From Morella rubra (lineage: Eukaryota > Streptophyta > Magnoliopsida > Fagales > Myricaceae), in the NCBI GenBank assembly GCA_003952965.2, contig CM025851.1:2815307-2879306 (forward strand): 64,000 bases of DNA, read 5' to 3'. Below are positions 36,674 through 48,529 of this stretch, in pieces (position 1 is the stretch's first letter; every line of letters starts with the position of its first letter). The notes beneath the pieces are model-generated. The model saw only the letters and a program-made list of their open reading frames with translations, had not been told where the DNA came from and searched no databases. The translations under genes were made by a program, and so were the position numbers.

Positions 36674-39600
36674 ATGGCGTCGCCGTCCGTAATCGAAGAA
36701 GGTACCGTATCTCTCTCACACACACTCCTTTTCTTCCGTTAGTTGAATTAATTGGATCATTTTGGGTTATTATGCTTTCTCTCCGCGTAGATTGTCAGAT
36801 ATGACAATTGTTTCCTGGTAAGAGATTCAGTACACAACTTTCCTGTCAATTGTTGTTGCCCTGACGATTGTTTGACAAATTGCACTATTCTCTTTTGTTA
36901 GCTTATGAAATAAATAAATGGAATATTAAGGCTTAATATACGAGAAAACAAAGATTTTCCCCAGACCAAAAGATTCGGAGCTAGAGAAAGTTGTTTCGTT
37001 TTACGAATTGTGATCTATGAGTGATTGAACTTTGATTCAATTGAATAGGAGGTGAGAGGGACTTAGAGAAGGGACTGATGACTGCAGCACCAAGTCAAAA
37101 CCCTTTGGCCGAGCCATCACCATCACCATCTCCGTCATCCACAGGTCCGTCTGCAGCTCCAGCTTTAGTCCTGTCCAATTCCGGAAAGCGGATTGATCAG
37201 GCGGGCAAGAAGAAGTATGTGAAGCAGGTGACAGGACGTCACAACGACACTGAGCTGCACTTGGCTGCGCAGCGTGGTGATTTGGCAGCTGTGAAGAAGA
37301 TACTCAATGATATTGATTCGCAGATGGTGGGAACTCTGAGTGGCGCAGAATTTGATGCGGAGGTTGCAGAGGTCCGGGCTGCAGTTGTTGATGAGGTAAA
37401 TCAGTTGGGAGAGACGGCACTGTATACAGCGGCTGAGAAGGGGTACCTTGATATTGTGAAGGAATTGTTGAAGTATTCAAGTCAAGAGACTCTCACCAAA
37501 AAGAACCGGTCTGGGTTCGATCCGTTGCATATAGCTGCATTTCAAGGGCACCATGGTAATGGGTGAAGTAGTTTTGTCTTGTTTTGTGATGTGTGCTTTA
37601 CAAATTTTAGAAATGACTGTTTTAGTTCCAGTTATGGTGATGATTGTCAGAGAGTAAAATTAAGTTGAAGTAGGTTTCTAGTTGTTAGAGATATAGCATT
37701 TGAGATCATTTCTGTTGCTCTTCTGAAGATATGAATATCATGAACGTTGTAAACTGTTCAGAGGTTTGTGAGGCATTGAGAGTTGAGCAACTTGAGCTCT
37801 TTTATATGGCAATCAAAATTTGTTGCAGCTTACAAATTGATAGGCTACCTTTACCAGAAGAAGTGTTTCTTTGCATTCAGCTTCTTTAAATCATTGTATA
37901 TGGGAATAGCAAGGTTATCTCTGATTTACATATCACTACATAAGTTAACAATTAGAGAAGATAAAACTGCTATAATGATTGAAGGATAAAACTACTACTT
38001 GTGCGAGGTATACTACCAGTTGAGAAGTTTCTTTTTTCTATAGTACTTATGAGAATTCTCCCCTTGCAGCCATTGTCCAGGTGCTTCTAGATCATGATCC
38101 AGGGCTCAGCAAAACAATTGGTCCATCAAATGCAACTCCTCTTATATCTGCAGCTACAAAAGGCTATACAGAAGTTGTCAATGAGCTGCTGTCAAAAGAT
38201 TGTGGCTTGTTGGAGATCTCCAAGTCCAATGGGAAAAATGCATTGCATTTGGCTGGCCGACAAGGACACGTTGAAGTGGTAAAAGCATTACTGACCAAAG
38301 ATCCACAGCTGGCACGAAGGACCGACAAGAAAGGACAGACTGCATTGCATATGGCTGTAAAAGGACAGAACTGTGAGGTGGTGAAATTGCTTCTCGAGGC
38401 TGACCCTGCTATAGTTATGCTTCCAGATAAATCTGGTAATACAGCATTACATGTAGCCACAAGGAAAAAGCGAGTAGAGGTACCCTATTTTGGCTTATCT
38501 TGCACTTTTTGTTTTAATACTTATGTTCATCCAATATCCAAATGCCTGCCACTTGATCCTTGTGTGCCTTTACCTTCGGTTTTCTTGTTTAAACTATGCA
38601 ATTGACATTGTCTGCCATTTCACCACTTCATTCATTGTTCTTTTATAGACATAAGTTGTATGCTTGAAAGATGACAATTTCATGCTGTTCAAGTCTTCCA
38701 CTGATAATTTTTTGGTATATTTCAGCACTGTCTTGAAAACTAGTATGCATTAATTGGTTCTGTATCCATATCATGTCTATTTTCGCAAAGGTACCTCCAA
38801 ATGTGAGTTCAATAATAAAACAGAAGTAAACGACCCCCATGATATGCTATTTTGAACTAAAACTATAAGACTTAATAGTGGATTTCTACATATGGCAAGG
38901 TTATTAAGATTATCACATGTCCCCCTTCCCTTCTCTCTGGGCATAGTGGTCTCCTTTCATAGCATATTTCAATGGTACATGTTTCACGTAATTTGAACCA
39001 CACACAGATTTAAGGGGAAAAGACTATCCTAGAATTGATGTTCTCTTTTCTCGTTGCAGATAGTGAATGAGTTGTGTGCGCTTCGAGACACCAGTGTTAA
39101 TGCACCGAACAGAGACCACAAAACAGCTCTTGACATCGCTGAAGAGCTTTCCCTTTCTGTAGAATCCTCGGAGATAAAGGACTGCCTGTCTCGATATGGC
39201 GCTCTCAGAGCTAATGAACTGAACCAACCAAGGGATGAATTGAGGAATACCGTGACTCAGATTAAGAAGGATGTTCATATACAGCTTGAACAAACGAGGA
39301 AAACTAACAAAAATGTTCATAACATTTCTAAAGAGCTTAGGAAGCTTCACCGAGAAGGGATCAACAATGCCACTAACTCAGTGACTGTGGTGGCTGTGCT
39401 ATTTGCTACAGTTGCCTTTGCAGCTATTTTTACTGTGCCTGGTGGGGATCATGATAATGGGATGGCTGTGGTCGTCAAGAGAGCTTCTTTTAAAATTTTC
39501 TTCATCTTCAATGCCATTGCACTTTTTACGTCTTTGGCTGTTGTGGTTGTTCAAATTACGTTGGTTAGAGGCGAGACAAAAGCAGAAAAAAGAGTAGTGG

Positions 39601-39890
39601 AAATAATTAACAAGTTGATGTGGTTGGCGTCTGTGTGCACTTCCGTAGCATTCATTGCGTCCGCTTATATTGTGGTGGGCAAGAAGAACCAATGGGCTGC
39701 AGTTTTGGTTACAGCTGTCGGGGGAGTAATAATGGCTGGGGTTCTTGGCACCATGACTTATTATGTGGTGAGGTCCAAAAGGATTCGCTCAATGAGGAAG
39801 AAGGAGAAGCATGCGAGGAGGAGTGGATCAAACTCTTGGCATCAATCTGAATTCTCGAACTCAGAAGTCGATCGGATTTATGCCCTTTGA
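36674..39890 (+). CDS. ITN1: Ankyrin-repeat PGG-domain membrane protein, ITN1-like
   Basis: A 591-residue protein matching the plant ITN1 group (increased tolerance to NaCl), plasma-membrane proteins linked to abscisic-acid and salt-stress reactive-oxygen signalling. Exons are 36674-36701, 37049-37555, 38070-38479 and 39060-39890; the phases close to 1776 nt. The start MASPSVIEEGGERDLEKGL spans the first splice. A Ser/Pro/Ala-rich linker follows, then ankyrin repeats from about residue 85 to 330 (DTELHLAAQRGDLAAVKKIL, GETALYTAAEKGYLDIVKEL, GKNALHLAGRQGHVEVVKAL, GQTALHMAVKGQNCEVVKLL, GNTALHVATRKKRVE). After a Lys-rich helix comes the PGG domain (FTVPGG at ~442-444) with four predicted membrane helices. 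The tail is basic (RKKEKHARRSG) and ends SEVDRIYAL. Read-through into introns 2 and 3 gives spurious extensions. Very close to ITN1 by memory; orthology not tested. Confidence 0.94.
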
Positions 39891-42800
39891 TCTCTGCACT
39901 TCCCCAAGGTATTTAGGAATGCTTGATTAGCTTTGAACTTAAAATAAGAAACAATAGTTCTAGCAGTTGTATATCTTCCCCGTTTTTGTATTTGGACACT
40001 TGCAGTTCTCTCTCTGCTTTTCTTCCCTCCCCTCCTAGTGGCGGGGAAAAAAAAACTGGAAATGATTGAAGATCTTTCCCCCTGTAAGATGGGAAATTGT
40101 AGATCTATTCATCGGGAACAGAAGTAGATTGATTTAGTGGGGTCTTTCAACCATAGACCGGAATCCCTGATACCACGAATGTGGTCAGCCATACGTAATA
40201 ACAGAAAGTTTGCTGAAAGATATCGGTTAGCAGTGAACTACATCTTGCCCGAACAAGCTGCTTGCCGTAAGAATAATCTTTTTCTTCCAGATTGGGCTGG
40301 ATTAGAGTCGAAGAGTTACGAATCATATGCAGCTTAATCTCATCCATGCATGGACAGAACTGGATTTGCCTGACCTGTCTTGTTTCGAGAGGTTGCACCA
40401 GTTCGAGGTTTAGTTTCGAGAGGCTGCACCAGTTTGAGGTTTATTGGCCTGTTAGGTGAATTCCACTTTGATTGACATGCAGAAGGAAATTTTTTCTCAT
40501 CATCCAAAATAATTAAAAAATAAATAAACCCTCATAAATCCAAGGAATTGAATTGACTGCGGATGGTCGTTCTTAACTTCTTACTTAGCCAATTGGACTA
40601 TGTCGGGCTTTTTACATGTTATCATACTCGCTTGGACCCATCGGTTATGAACAAAAATTTTCCCAGCACCTGGAGGTAACGACAACGAGCGGGCCGCTCA
40701 AGTTCCTACTAACCAGCCATTCACCTATGGCTGACCCCTGGGAGTCAATGCAGCCCATTAACCAAACACTACGTAGTAACCCATTGAAACCTTCCTCTGA
40801 CGCTTTTGCCATCAGATTTGCAATGCTTCCCAACCCTGCAGTCAGTACGCATGTCCCTAGACTGCATTCTTAAGCGCAACAATTACCCAGCCCAAGGAAA
40901 TCGTTCTACCTAGAATTAGGGTCGACAGCTTGACGCAGAGAGGGAGGGTGAGACCGTGTGAGTTGGGATTAGGGTCATCCGACATTCCAAAACTAACCAA
41001 TGATGGTCTTTTTTCTATTGGGCTGGTCGGATCTTCAGAATTCTTTTTGGGTAAGTGGATCTACAGAAATTTGCCCATCCATAAAAGACGTTTACTGGAT
41101 AGCTGTTGGTTCCGTCACCAAACGGCTAGAAAAAGACAAAAAACAAGTAATTGCTCGTTCGTCTGAAGCCTGAACATGGTTTCCGTTTTGAATATTTAGA
41201 AAACCCACCTTAGCCAAATTGTTCTTAGCCATTGCAGTCAGATTTCATCATAAGCAGCAGCAAGAACACCCCATCTACAAATTTTTCCTTGGCTCGTATG
41301 AAGCAGCTTAAAAGCTCGTCGTGGACTGCAATATTCAGTCTTTAGTTTGCATGATGTCTTTCGTAATTGTACCAGAGTCAGATTAGGCGAGTTGATTGTA
41401 TTTGGAGAGTTTGTGAACAAAAGAGTCTTGAAGTAAAGAAGAAGAACTTTGTCCATGGTGATTTTTCTGTATACTAATCCAACAAGTACAGATCCATGAG
41501 CTCTTTCCTTTAAATGCTGATCATTAGAAAAGCCCCCTGTTAACCACTACATAACTGTGATACCTAGTTACCCCATAAAAAACTGTGAGACCAATTTCTG
41601 CTATCTCAAAAGTGAGAGAATCAATTATGAGGTGGAATGGCTGCAAATAAATTAACCTATCTATCTGGTTTAATAATCTGAAAGGCCATTTGGATGTTTA
41701 TGCAGCTGATCGTCGTACCATAGACTTTTTGGGTTCTATTAGTTTGGAATTATTTTAGAAGATTTTTTTGAAGTAACAGAAGGACAAGCTGAGGTGATTA
41801 GGTATCCCACTAGGTATGTAAGGCCGGCATTTTCCTTCTTTCTCCTCGTAGATACCAGTGGGAGCTGGGTGGGGGAAAAGGGTTTCCCCTCAGTGCTCAA
41901 CAACATCAAATGGCCCTTTTTATTGCTTTTCTTTTGCTCTAATCCTGTCAAAATTCTGCCTGACAGGTTTATTTAGTTTAAGGTTTAGTACACCCACTAA
42001 ATGAAAAGAAAATGGGGGGAAAGCCACCTGCAATTGCAAGGCTGTTTGTATTGCCCGCACCTGAAGATTTCCTCCTATATCTTTTTGCTTCTTGTCTCTC
42101 CCCTAACTTTGTTGACGTTGCTAAGTGAACCCGTGAAGGTTTGGGCGGCTTAAAAATTCTTACACTTTTACCACGTCTTGAGCAGTTTTCTAAAACTTTG
42201 TAAAAGAATCGTGTATGTGTTGCCAGGAATCACTTTTCATATTTAAGGGAGGCAGGGGGTCTCTTAGCTGCTTTTGAGAGTCGGGACTGGAGGGCTTTTA
42301 GTATTATAGTTACTATTAATTGCGGAAATTGATAATTGGCTGGAACATAATGATACTCTTCTTTATGTAGTTTATACTGTTTTGTCCCATATTCTAAGGA
42401 AACCCTGTCAGCTTGTGGAAGAGATGGCTAGTGAGATCCACCTATCTTCACCAGTAAGCAACATTAACCTTTTCCTTTCTCGTAACCATTTGAAACAAAG
42501 GGTTACACGAGGAAGTCCTCGAGAATTAAGCTTGGAAATTCTTGAATTGAATCAGGACAGCTTTATAAACTATTCTATCTTCCAGTTTTTCACTTCATAA
42601 CCGCAATAAAAGCGCGTCAGTTGTGGGAAATGATTGTTCGCTCTTTCTATAAGAGTTTGAAAAGATTATATTCCTCATTTTTATCAGTTCAAATCTGATC
42701 ACCTCCTAGAAAGTTATTCGCAAAGCGAATAAAGCCTACACTTAGCTTTCATGTCAGAACAAGCAACCGTATAAAATCCTACAATCAGTAAAATTCTTGT

Positions 42801-43408
42801 TGTGCAGAACACCTGGAAATAGGAAATGATGCCAGTGTCCCCCCTAGTCATTTCGAATCCTTTAGGAGTAGCAAGCAAAAGGTCCACAAAGATAGACGTC
42901 ATCTTGATTATTTTGTTTTGATGCTCTGCTCCTAATAATTGTTGTGTACCGTAAGGATAGATGCCTTTAAAGAATACAAATGTCAAACTGAATTCCTTAG
43001 CTTTCTGGAACTCTGAAACAGTGTCAAAATCAATGAGTGGAACACAACGTGTGCATAGAGAACTGACTTTGAGAGATTTCTCTCGTGTAGAAGGCCTTTT
43101 ACTGGGTAGAAATTTTTTAAGCCCCATCCAAGGTGGCAGGCATTTCAAGTCTATGCGAAGAACCTTATTCATTTTCCTCATTATAGCGTTTGTAGTACAG
43201 AACATCTATTGTGCATTTTCACAAACTTCCACATGCTGCGCTGGTCTAAATAAAAATCCATACACCTTTCCAAGACTTGGATCAGAGAACCGACGCGAGC
43301 AAAATTTTGCAAGGAAAAAGGGATTTTGTTGTGAAAAAGAGAAAAAGAGAAGCACACATGCAATTAAAATATCCTACTTCGTCCTTGTTTTTCCTCTCTC
43401 CCTCTCTC
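39891..43408. other. Intergenic region without recognised genes
   Basis: This follows the ankyrin gene's 3' UTR. Short open frames at 40137-41166, 42382-42600 and on both strands around 42714-43464 show no recognisable domains, and I could not assemble a spliced gene. Composition is mixed, with no clear repeats. Confidence 0.45.
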
Positions 43409-44491
43409 TCAACCTCTGCAGAGGTCAGTTCTTTCTTGTTCTTCGCGAACTGCAATCGTGGTAGTTGACAATGAGTAGAACCCCACTTCACTTGCTGTCT
43501 TTCTAGAGTGTAACAGCTGCTGAGACTGCTTGCAATGAGCGATTGCTCCTTGAATTGATATCTCGATATCTGAACTTGAGCTACTGCATCTCTTTAGAAA
43601 TTGCAACTCATGGAACCCATTTGAATTATTTGAGCTTGAAGATGAATTAGAGCCAGATGATGAAGAAGAGGATGAAGACTTCTTTGTCGAATGGCGTTTG
43701 ATAACCACCGAGAACGATCTCCTATGGTGGCCAGCACCATATGCAGCCGTCTTTTCCTTGTCAATGGTCCTCATGATGCTTGTTGACGTTGAGCTTTTGT
43801 CCTTCTGAATTTGTCCAAACGGCGTTTTCTTCGATTCCTTCACGTATGAATTTGTAAGTTCCTTGGCTCTTGAAGCCGATCGCTCGTTTGCATCCTTCGT
43901 AGCCGCTGCGCAGGACTCATGAGAGCAACCAGATTTACCGAACAGAGACTTGAGGTAAGCCCTGGAAGCCTTCAGCCTTAAACCAAGTGAGGACTGCTTG
44001 AGCTTTTTGGTCCACGACTTTTTCTCGTTTTCACCAATGTAGCCGCTGACTTCAGTTGAACAGCCCAAGATATGCTCATCGAGGTTCAATTCTCCACTAA
44101 GCCGGCAAGATTCCGAGGGTGAGATATTGCAGGATTCAAATGGGGTACTAGAAGTAGGTGTCGGGGCAGTAGTGGCTAGCGGAGTGCTGTAGAATTCTTC
44201 AAAATCATCTTTTCTAGAGTCATAAGCAAGGCTGGGGTTTTGCAGGAGTTTTTCTACCATTTGCAAACGTGGGGGTAGGTGAAGAGGAAGGAGCTTTCCC
44301 TTGTAAAAGAGCTCATCAGCTGGGGAAGTTGAAGACTCTCTTTCTTGAGAGATGGAAGACATTTGAAACTCAAACTCTCTGGGGTGTGGAGGGGAGATTA
44401 AGGGATGGCAAAAGAGGCTGGAGTATGAGCCGACTTCCATGTCGATGTAATCATCATCTGCCTGCTCACATGAAAGGAGGTTCTCCGCCAT
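43409..44491 (-). CDS. MAKR4: Membrane-associated kinase regulator, MAKR4-like
   Basis: A 360-residue single-exon protein of the BKI1/MAKR family, intrinsically disordered regulators that bind anionic plasma-membrane lipids and modulate receptor kinases; MAKR4 acts in auxin-dependent lateral root founder patterning in Arabidopsis. It starts MAENLLSCEQADDDYIDMEV and has the family blocks EFEFQMSS, SPADELFYKGKLLPLHLPPR, a basic membrane-binding stretch (KKSWTKKLKQSSLGLRLKAS, AYLKSLFGKSGC) and RRSFSVVIKRH. A Ser/Asn homopolymer-like run follows, then the C-terminal conserved segment SIQGAIAHCKQSQQ with SRKTASEVGFYSLS. It ends TDLCRG. The Ser run is encoded by AGC/TCT-type repeats and may vary in length. 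A CT microsatellite lies in the 5' leader. MAKR3 is the main alternative identity. Confidence 0.9.
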   Translation of the reverse strand: MAENLLSCEQADDDYIDMEVGSYSSLFCHPLISPPHPREFEFQMSSISQERESSTSPADELFYKGKLLPLHLPPRLQMVEKLLQNPSLAYDSRKDDFEEFYSTPLATTAPTPTSSTPFESCNISPSESCRLSGELNLDEHILGCSTEVSGYIGENEKKSWTKKLKQSSLGLRLKASRAYLKSLFGKSGCSHESCAAATKDANERSASRAKELTNSYVKESKKTPFGQIQKDKSSTSTSIMRTIDKEKTAAYGAGHHRRSFSVVIKRHSTKKSSSSSSSSGSNSSSSSNNSNGFHELQFLKRCSSSSSDIEISIQGAIAHCKQSQQLLHSRKTASEVGFYSLSTTTIAVREEQERTDLCRG

Positions 44492-44540
44492 TGCGGGTCT
44501 GTCTTGTTAAGATGGAACTCCCACCCTCCCTCTCTCTATG

Positions 44541-44558
44541 CCTCTCTCTCTCTCTCTC
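44541..44558. repeat. (CT)n tract in the MAKR4 5' leader
   Basis: Read on the gene's strand this is a GA repeat about 50-70 bases upstream of the ATG. GA-rich leader tracts can bind BPC/GAGA-type factors, but function is not shown. Confidence 0.7.
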
Positions 44559-45307
44559 GCTTAGTAGAAGCAGAATTGGGTGCTGAGCATTGTGAGGGGG
44601 ATGAGGGGGAAGTCCACCCTTTAAAAGTGTGAATGAGTGGAAAGAAACAAACTTTAAGGAATTATCAAGAGTTTCGGTAAATCTTTGAATGCCTCCAAAT
44701 ATAAAATTCAGACACATTATGGGGTTCTTTTAAATGTCCCAGCACTGACCCAGTCTTCATTTCTCTTTTCTTGTGGCTCATTGCTTTTCTTCATGTTTTA
44801 TTTATCATTAATAAAAGGTAGGCAATATCTTTAATAATCAAGTTTTATGTAAAGGAGTTCAAAGAGAAAGAGTCATGGGTTTAAATAGTGATTTATATGG
44901 AGTACTATATAATATCATGAGTTCAGGTCCTTGCAAAGCACTTTGTTGGCATCATCAGCACTTGATTGGTATTTTTGGGACCATATGACAATATTCCAGA
45001 TTCCTCAACTGCAAAATGAGGTAAAATACAGAGGAGAAGACTGGACCCATGAGCAAAGAATAAGCTCCCACTGATTGGACATTATTATCAGCTATTCAGA
45101 ATAATGGAACTTTGATTATTGAAAGATTCACCCACCACTTTCTTGGGTTGGCATTTGCTTAGCCAATTTTTGTTGTCTCATTGATTTCCAAATACAGTTT
45201 TCAATTTATATAAGAAAGTTCCCTGTTTGATAGACCCCAAAATTTTGCTTTTATAGCAGAGTGTAAGGCTAGAACATTTATGTCCACAAGTGCTATGTTC
45301 TTAAGTT

Positions 45308-45622
45308 TTTTTATTAAAAGAAATAAATACATTTTTCACCTTCTAACTTTGAGGGTATAGTACATTGCACCCAAACTTTGAATTTTGAGACATTTTTTAC
45401 TCCTGAATTTAGAAGTTTAGCACATTACACCCTGCACGTGACTTTTTGGCGTTAAGGGTATAAATGTAAAATCACAGGTCAAAAAATTTGACAGCATGGT
45501 GTAATATGACAGTCCTTCCAAGATTCAAGAGCGAAATGTCTCAAAATTCAAAGTTTAAAGTGCAACGTGCCAAAATCCTTGAAGTTCAGAGGTAAAAAGT
45601 GTATTTATCTCTTATTAAAAAG
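45308..45622. mobile_element. Long-inverted-repeat MITE (TTTTTCACC / TTGCACCC family)
   Basis: The two halves are imperfect inverted repeats of roughly 120 bases each. The left reads AAATAAATACATTTTTCACC, then AAACTTTGAATTTTGAGACA; the reverse complement of the right reads GATAAATACACTTTTTACC, then AAACTTTGAATTTTGAGACA. The outer flanks TTATTAAAAG and CTTATTAAAAAG also pair. A related partial copy lies at about 58130-58310. Superfamily is uncertain. Confidence 0.82.
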
Positions 45623-48529
45623 ATATATCCTAGTACTTTAGATCAATTTTGAAGCTAACTCAGGTGATTGAATAAAGCAAATATGATTAGCATGTGGGTT
45701 ACGAGAAAGAATGGGTTCTAGTACTCAATAGTTATGTGAAGGCTTCCACTCAAAGAAGAATATAGCCTATAGCCTATAATGTCATAATTCAAAGGCCTTG
45801 GGAAAAATGAAGTTTCCTTTTTTTGAGGTCATTTTGTGGACTTCCCCGTGCACTTTAATCGTACTTGGCTTGTGGTTTGTAGCAGAAAATTTATCACTCA
45901 TGTTACTCAGCTTTCTCATATCTGTTCAAGATTGAGTTCCTGTCTTTCATAGACAGAGTGCATTGAGCAGATTGCCTTTTCTCCTGTGTCTCGAAACTTC
46001 TTGTTCTGTGCTTGTAACTTCGTATTGGTAATTCTTTCTATACCTTTCCCCAAGCACCTCTGACTCTCTTCTATCCAGAGCTGTACGTTATGGAAAAGGA
46101 AAATAGATGAAAGCACGCCAAACCTCTGTGATGGACCAACTGTATCTGATTGTTTTGGGTTCAGAAGAGATAAGAGCCCCCACAGCATTTTATATTTGAG
46201 GTAGAGATTCAAGTACTCAAAGACCAAGAGGATATAGACGACTATAATATATATATTTCGTGAATTAGATAATCATAAATAAAGAACATGGACCTAAAAA
46301 GTAATATGTATTTCTGGCTTTTTATGCAGAACTCTTCATCAGCCACACTTAAATTTTGAACCAGCTCATGGCTTAAAACAAGGCTTTTCCGCACTCACAC
46401 AAAATAATATATTTTCCTCTTCACTCTCTCTCTGCACCATAACTAAAAAAGTAGACCTAAAAACTTCCTCCATTCAATATACTAATGCTTAGAGCTAAAG
46501 GATCGCTTTGCACTTCACCTGCTTTTATCACTTTCACCGGATTCCTGGGTTTGTTTTTTAACCTTTTGTAACTATGCTTGTTCAATCATCTCATTAGAAA
46601 ATTTCTTGTCGTTTCATGGCGTTTATGCTATTCAAAACTACATCTGTTTAGGTTACTTTCTCGGTGTGCTAATATATTGCATCTTTTTTATAAGGTTCTT
46701 TTTTCTGAAGATATTTTTCTTTTCTTCATCTCATTGATTTTCATAAGCTATATTTTCGTCACTACTCTAGGAGCTGAGACAATAATAGTGGAGAGAGACA
46801 GTGAGGGACTTGTTGTCCTCAGAAAGGACCAACACCTGATCCGACAATTCATGGTGGGGGAGGGAAATTCTGGACGGAATGCCTGCGTAGCTCGAGACCC
46901 TCCCTTATTTTTCTTCTTCTTCTTCTTTTGACACACTCCTCGCTATTAAGTATCCTCTGCTCTATATAAATTTCAGCCACTAAGGATGCCATAGGGAACC
47001 CTCCATTCTCAGAATCGAGACAGTTTGTTATAGCTGTATAATGCATGGACAAGAAAACACATTAGCTCTTATTATTCTGATGGAAGTTTTGTAAGCTCCT
47101 TTTAGCCTTGTCAAAGGAATGGCAGTGTGGATGGCTTAGAATCAACAAGCTGCAGGCCTGTGCTCTCCATTAAACGCGCTGACCAGCATATGGTTCAATA
47201 GGCTGGAATGTCTAGTAATAAAACAGGATTTATCTGAGTCATTCAATTCGAACTTCCCTGTAGAATTACTCTTTAGTAAATCTACCGTATGTTATTCATG
47301 TTGTGTGGCTGCTATATTTGATTGGTGACTTCTTATTACCAACCCACGGGTCAGTCAAGTGTGTGCCCCTTTTTTTTTTTTCAAGAAAGACGATGACATG
47401 TCTGAATTTTACTAGAAAAACTACATTTATGGCCGAAGAATACTGTCGTAACAATCAAACTTGGCTGACTACAAGTGAAACACCTAAAACCAAGCTAAAA
47501 AGCCATCAAAAACTTTAAACAAACCGAACAACGGAATCAACTAGTATATCTTAACTGAGGCAATCTCCTCATCTCAGCCAGTGAAGTGTTGTAGGAACAC
47601 TTTGCTGGAATGAAATCTTCCCATAAACAGGGAAGAGTACAAGCCAAGGACGGCCATACATGTATCAATCTGCATGACCCACCACCCAGGAAAGCTGGAC
47701 ACTATAGTAATCTGATTGGTTCTCAAGGATAGACCGGTAGAGCCACTGTTGTTCGAGAATAGGGCTCCATTGCCGGGTATACAACCAGCACCAAGGAAAG
47801 AAGCTCATTGTAACAGCAAGGAGCAATTTCGTAGCAATATCTTTTGATAGTCAGTCAGTTACGAACTGTCTTTTGAAGGGATTTAGGATGTGGGGGTTCC
47901 CAGCCCACTAGCTTCTGTACCCTGGTGCTGAAAGCACACAAGACCCTTTACAATGATGATGCCCTGCAAAGTTAAAACAAATTCCCACTTCTATATTTGG
48001 AAACATACCCAGACATCAACATGAATAAAGACTACTACCCTAAAACCCCACATCTGCCTCTCGCTTCCTTCATTTGAAAGCGTGAAAGCAGAACACGCCG
48101 CTTTCAACTCTACATAAACATTCATTCCCCACCACAATTTGTGGCTCATTTAAAGTAGGTAATCTCGGGAACAGAGTAAGTTATTGCAAAAAAAAAAAGT
48201 AGTGCGAATAGATGTTACCCGCCAACTTTACATGAATGTTTATGATGCACGAAGCAATCTTCCTTAACATTGTTAATGTTCCACTTTTACATCCAAACAA
48301 CATTTGATTCATTTGTCTAATCCATTACTCGAAAACAGATACAAGTTTTGAGAATATACAGAAGAATGAAAAAATTGGAACTCCATAAAATGTTACAGAA
48401 AGATACAGAACTTGATATCTAGAATGCAGCTTTGCAGAGGTTGGAATCTAACAAACAAGTTCGTATCATCCTTATACATATGCTAGATCTTTTGCTAGAC
48501 TTGGATGACAAGTCGGCAGAGTTTAAGCT

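Larger units (their letters stand above)
44492..48529. other. Intergenic region with a long-TIR MITE
   Basis: This holds the MAKR4 promoter (left), an inverted-repeat element at 45308-45622, and otherwise no recognised gene. A TATA-like CTATATAAATT occurs near 46962 but is followed by no credible coding sequence. The right end, to about 48400, is probably 3' UTR of the coiled-coil gene. Confidence 0.45.

Noticed and set aside
42714..43464. Overlapping open frames of 163 and 167 codons on opposite strands
   Set aside because: Neither shows domain features, codon-usage support or splice continuation, and they shadow each other beside the MAKR4 3' end.
47842..47963. Possible 3' UTR exon of the coiled-coil gene after an acceptor-like TTTGCAG (minus strand, 47964)
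   Set aside because: No matching donor could be identified downstream of the stop codon, and the open text on this strand has no recognisable similarity.
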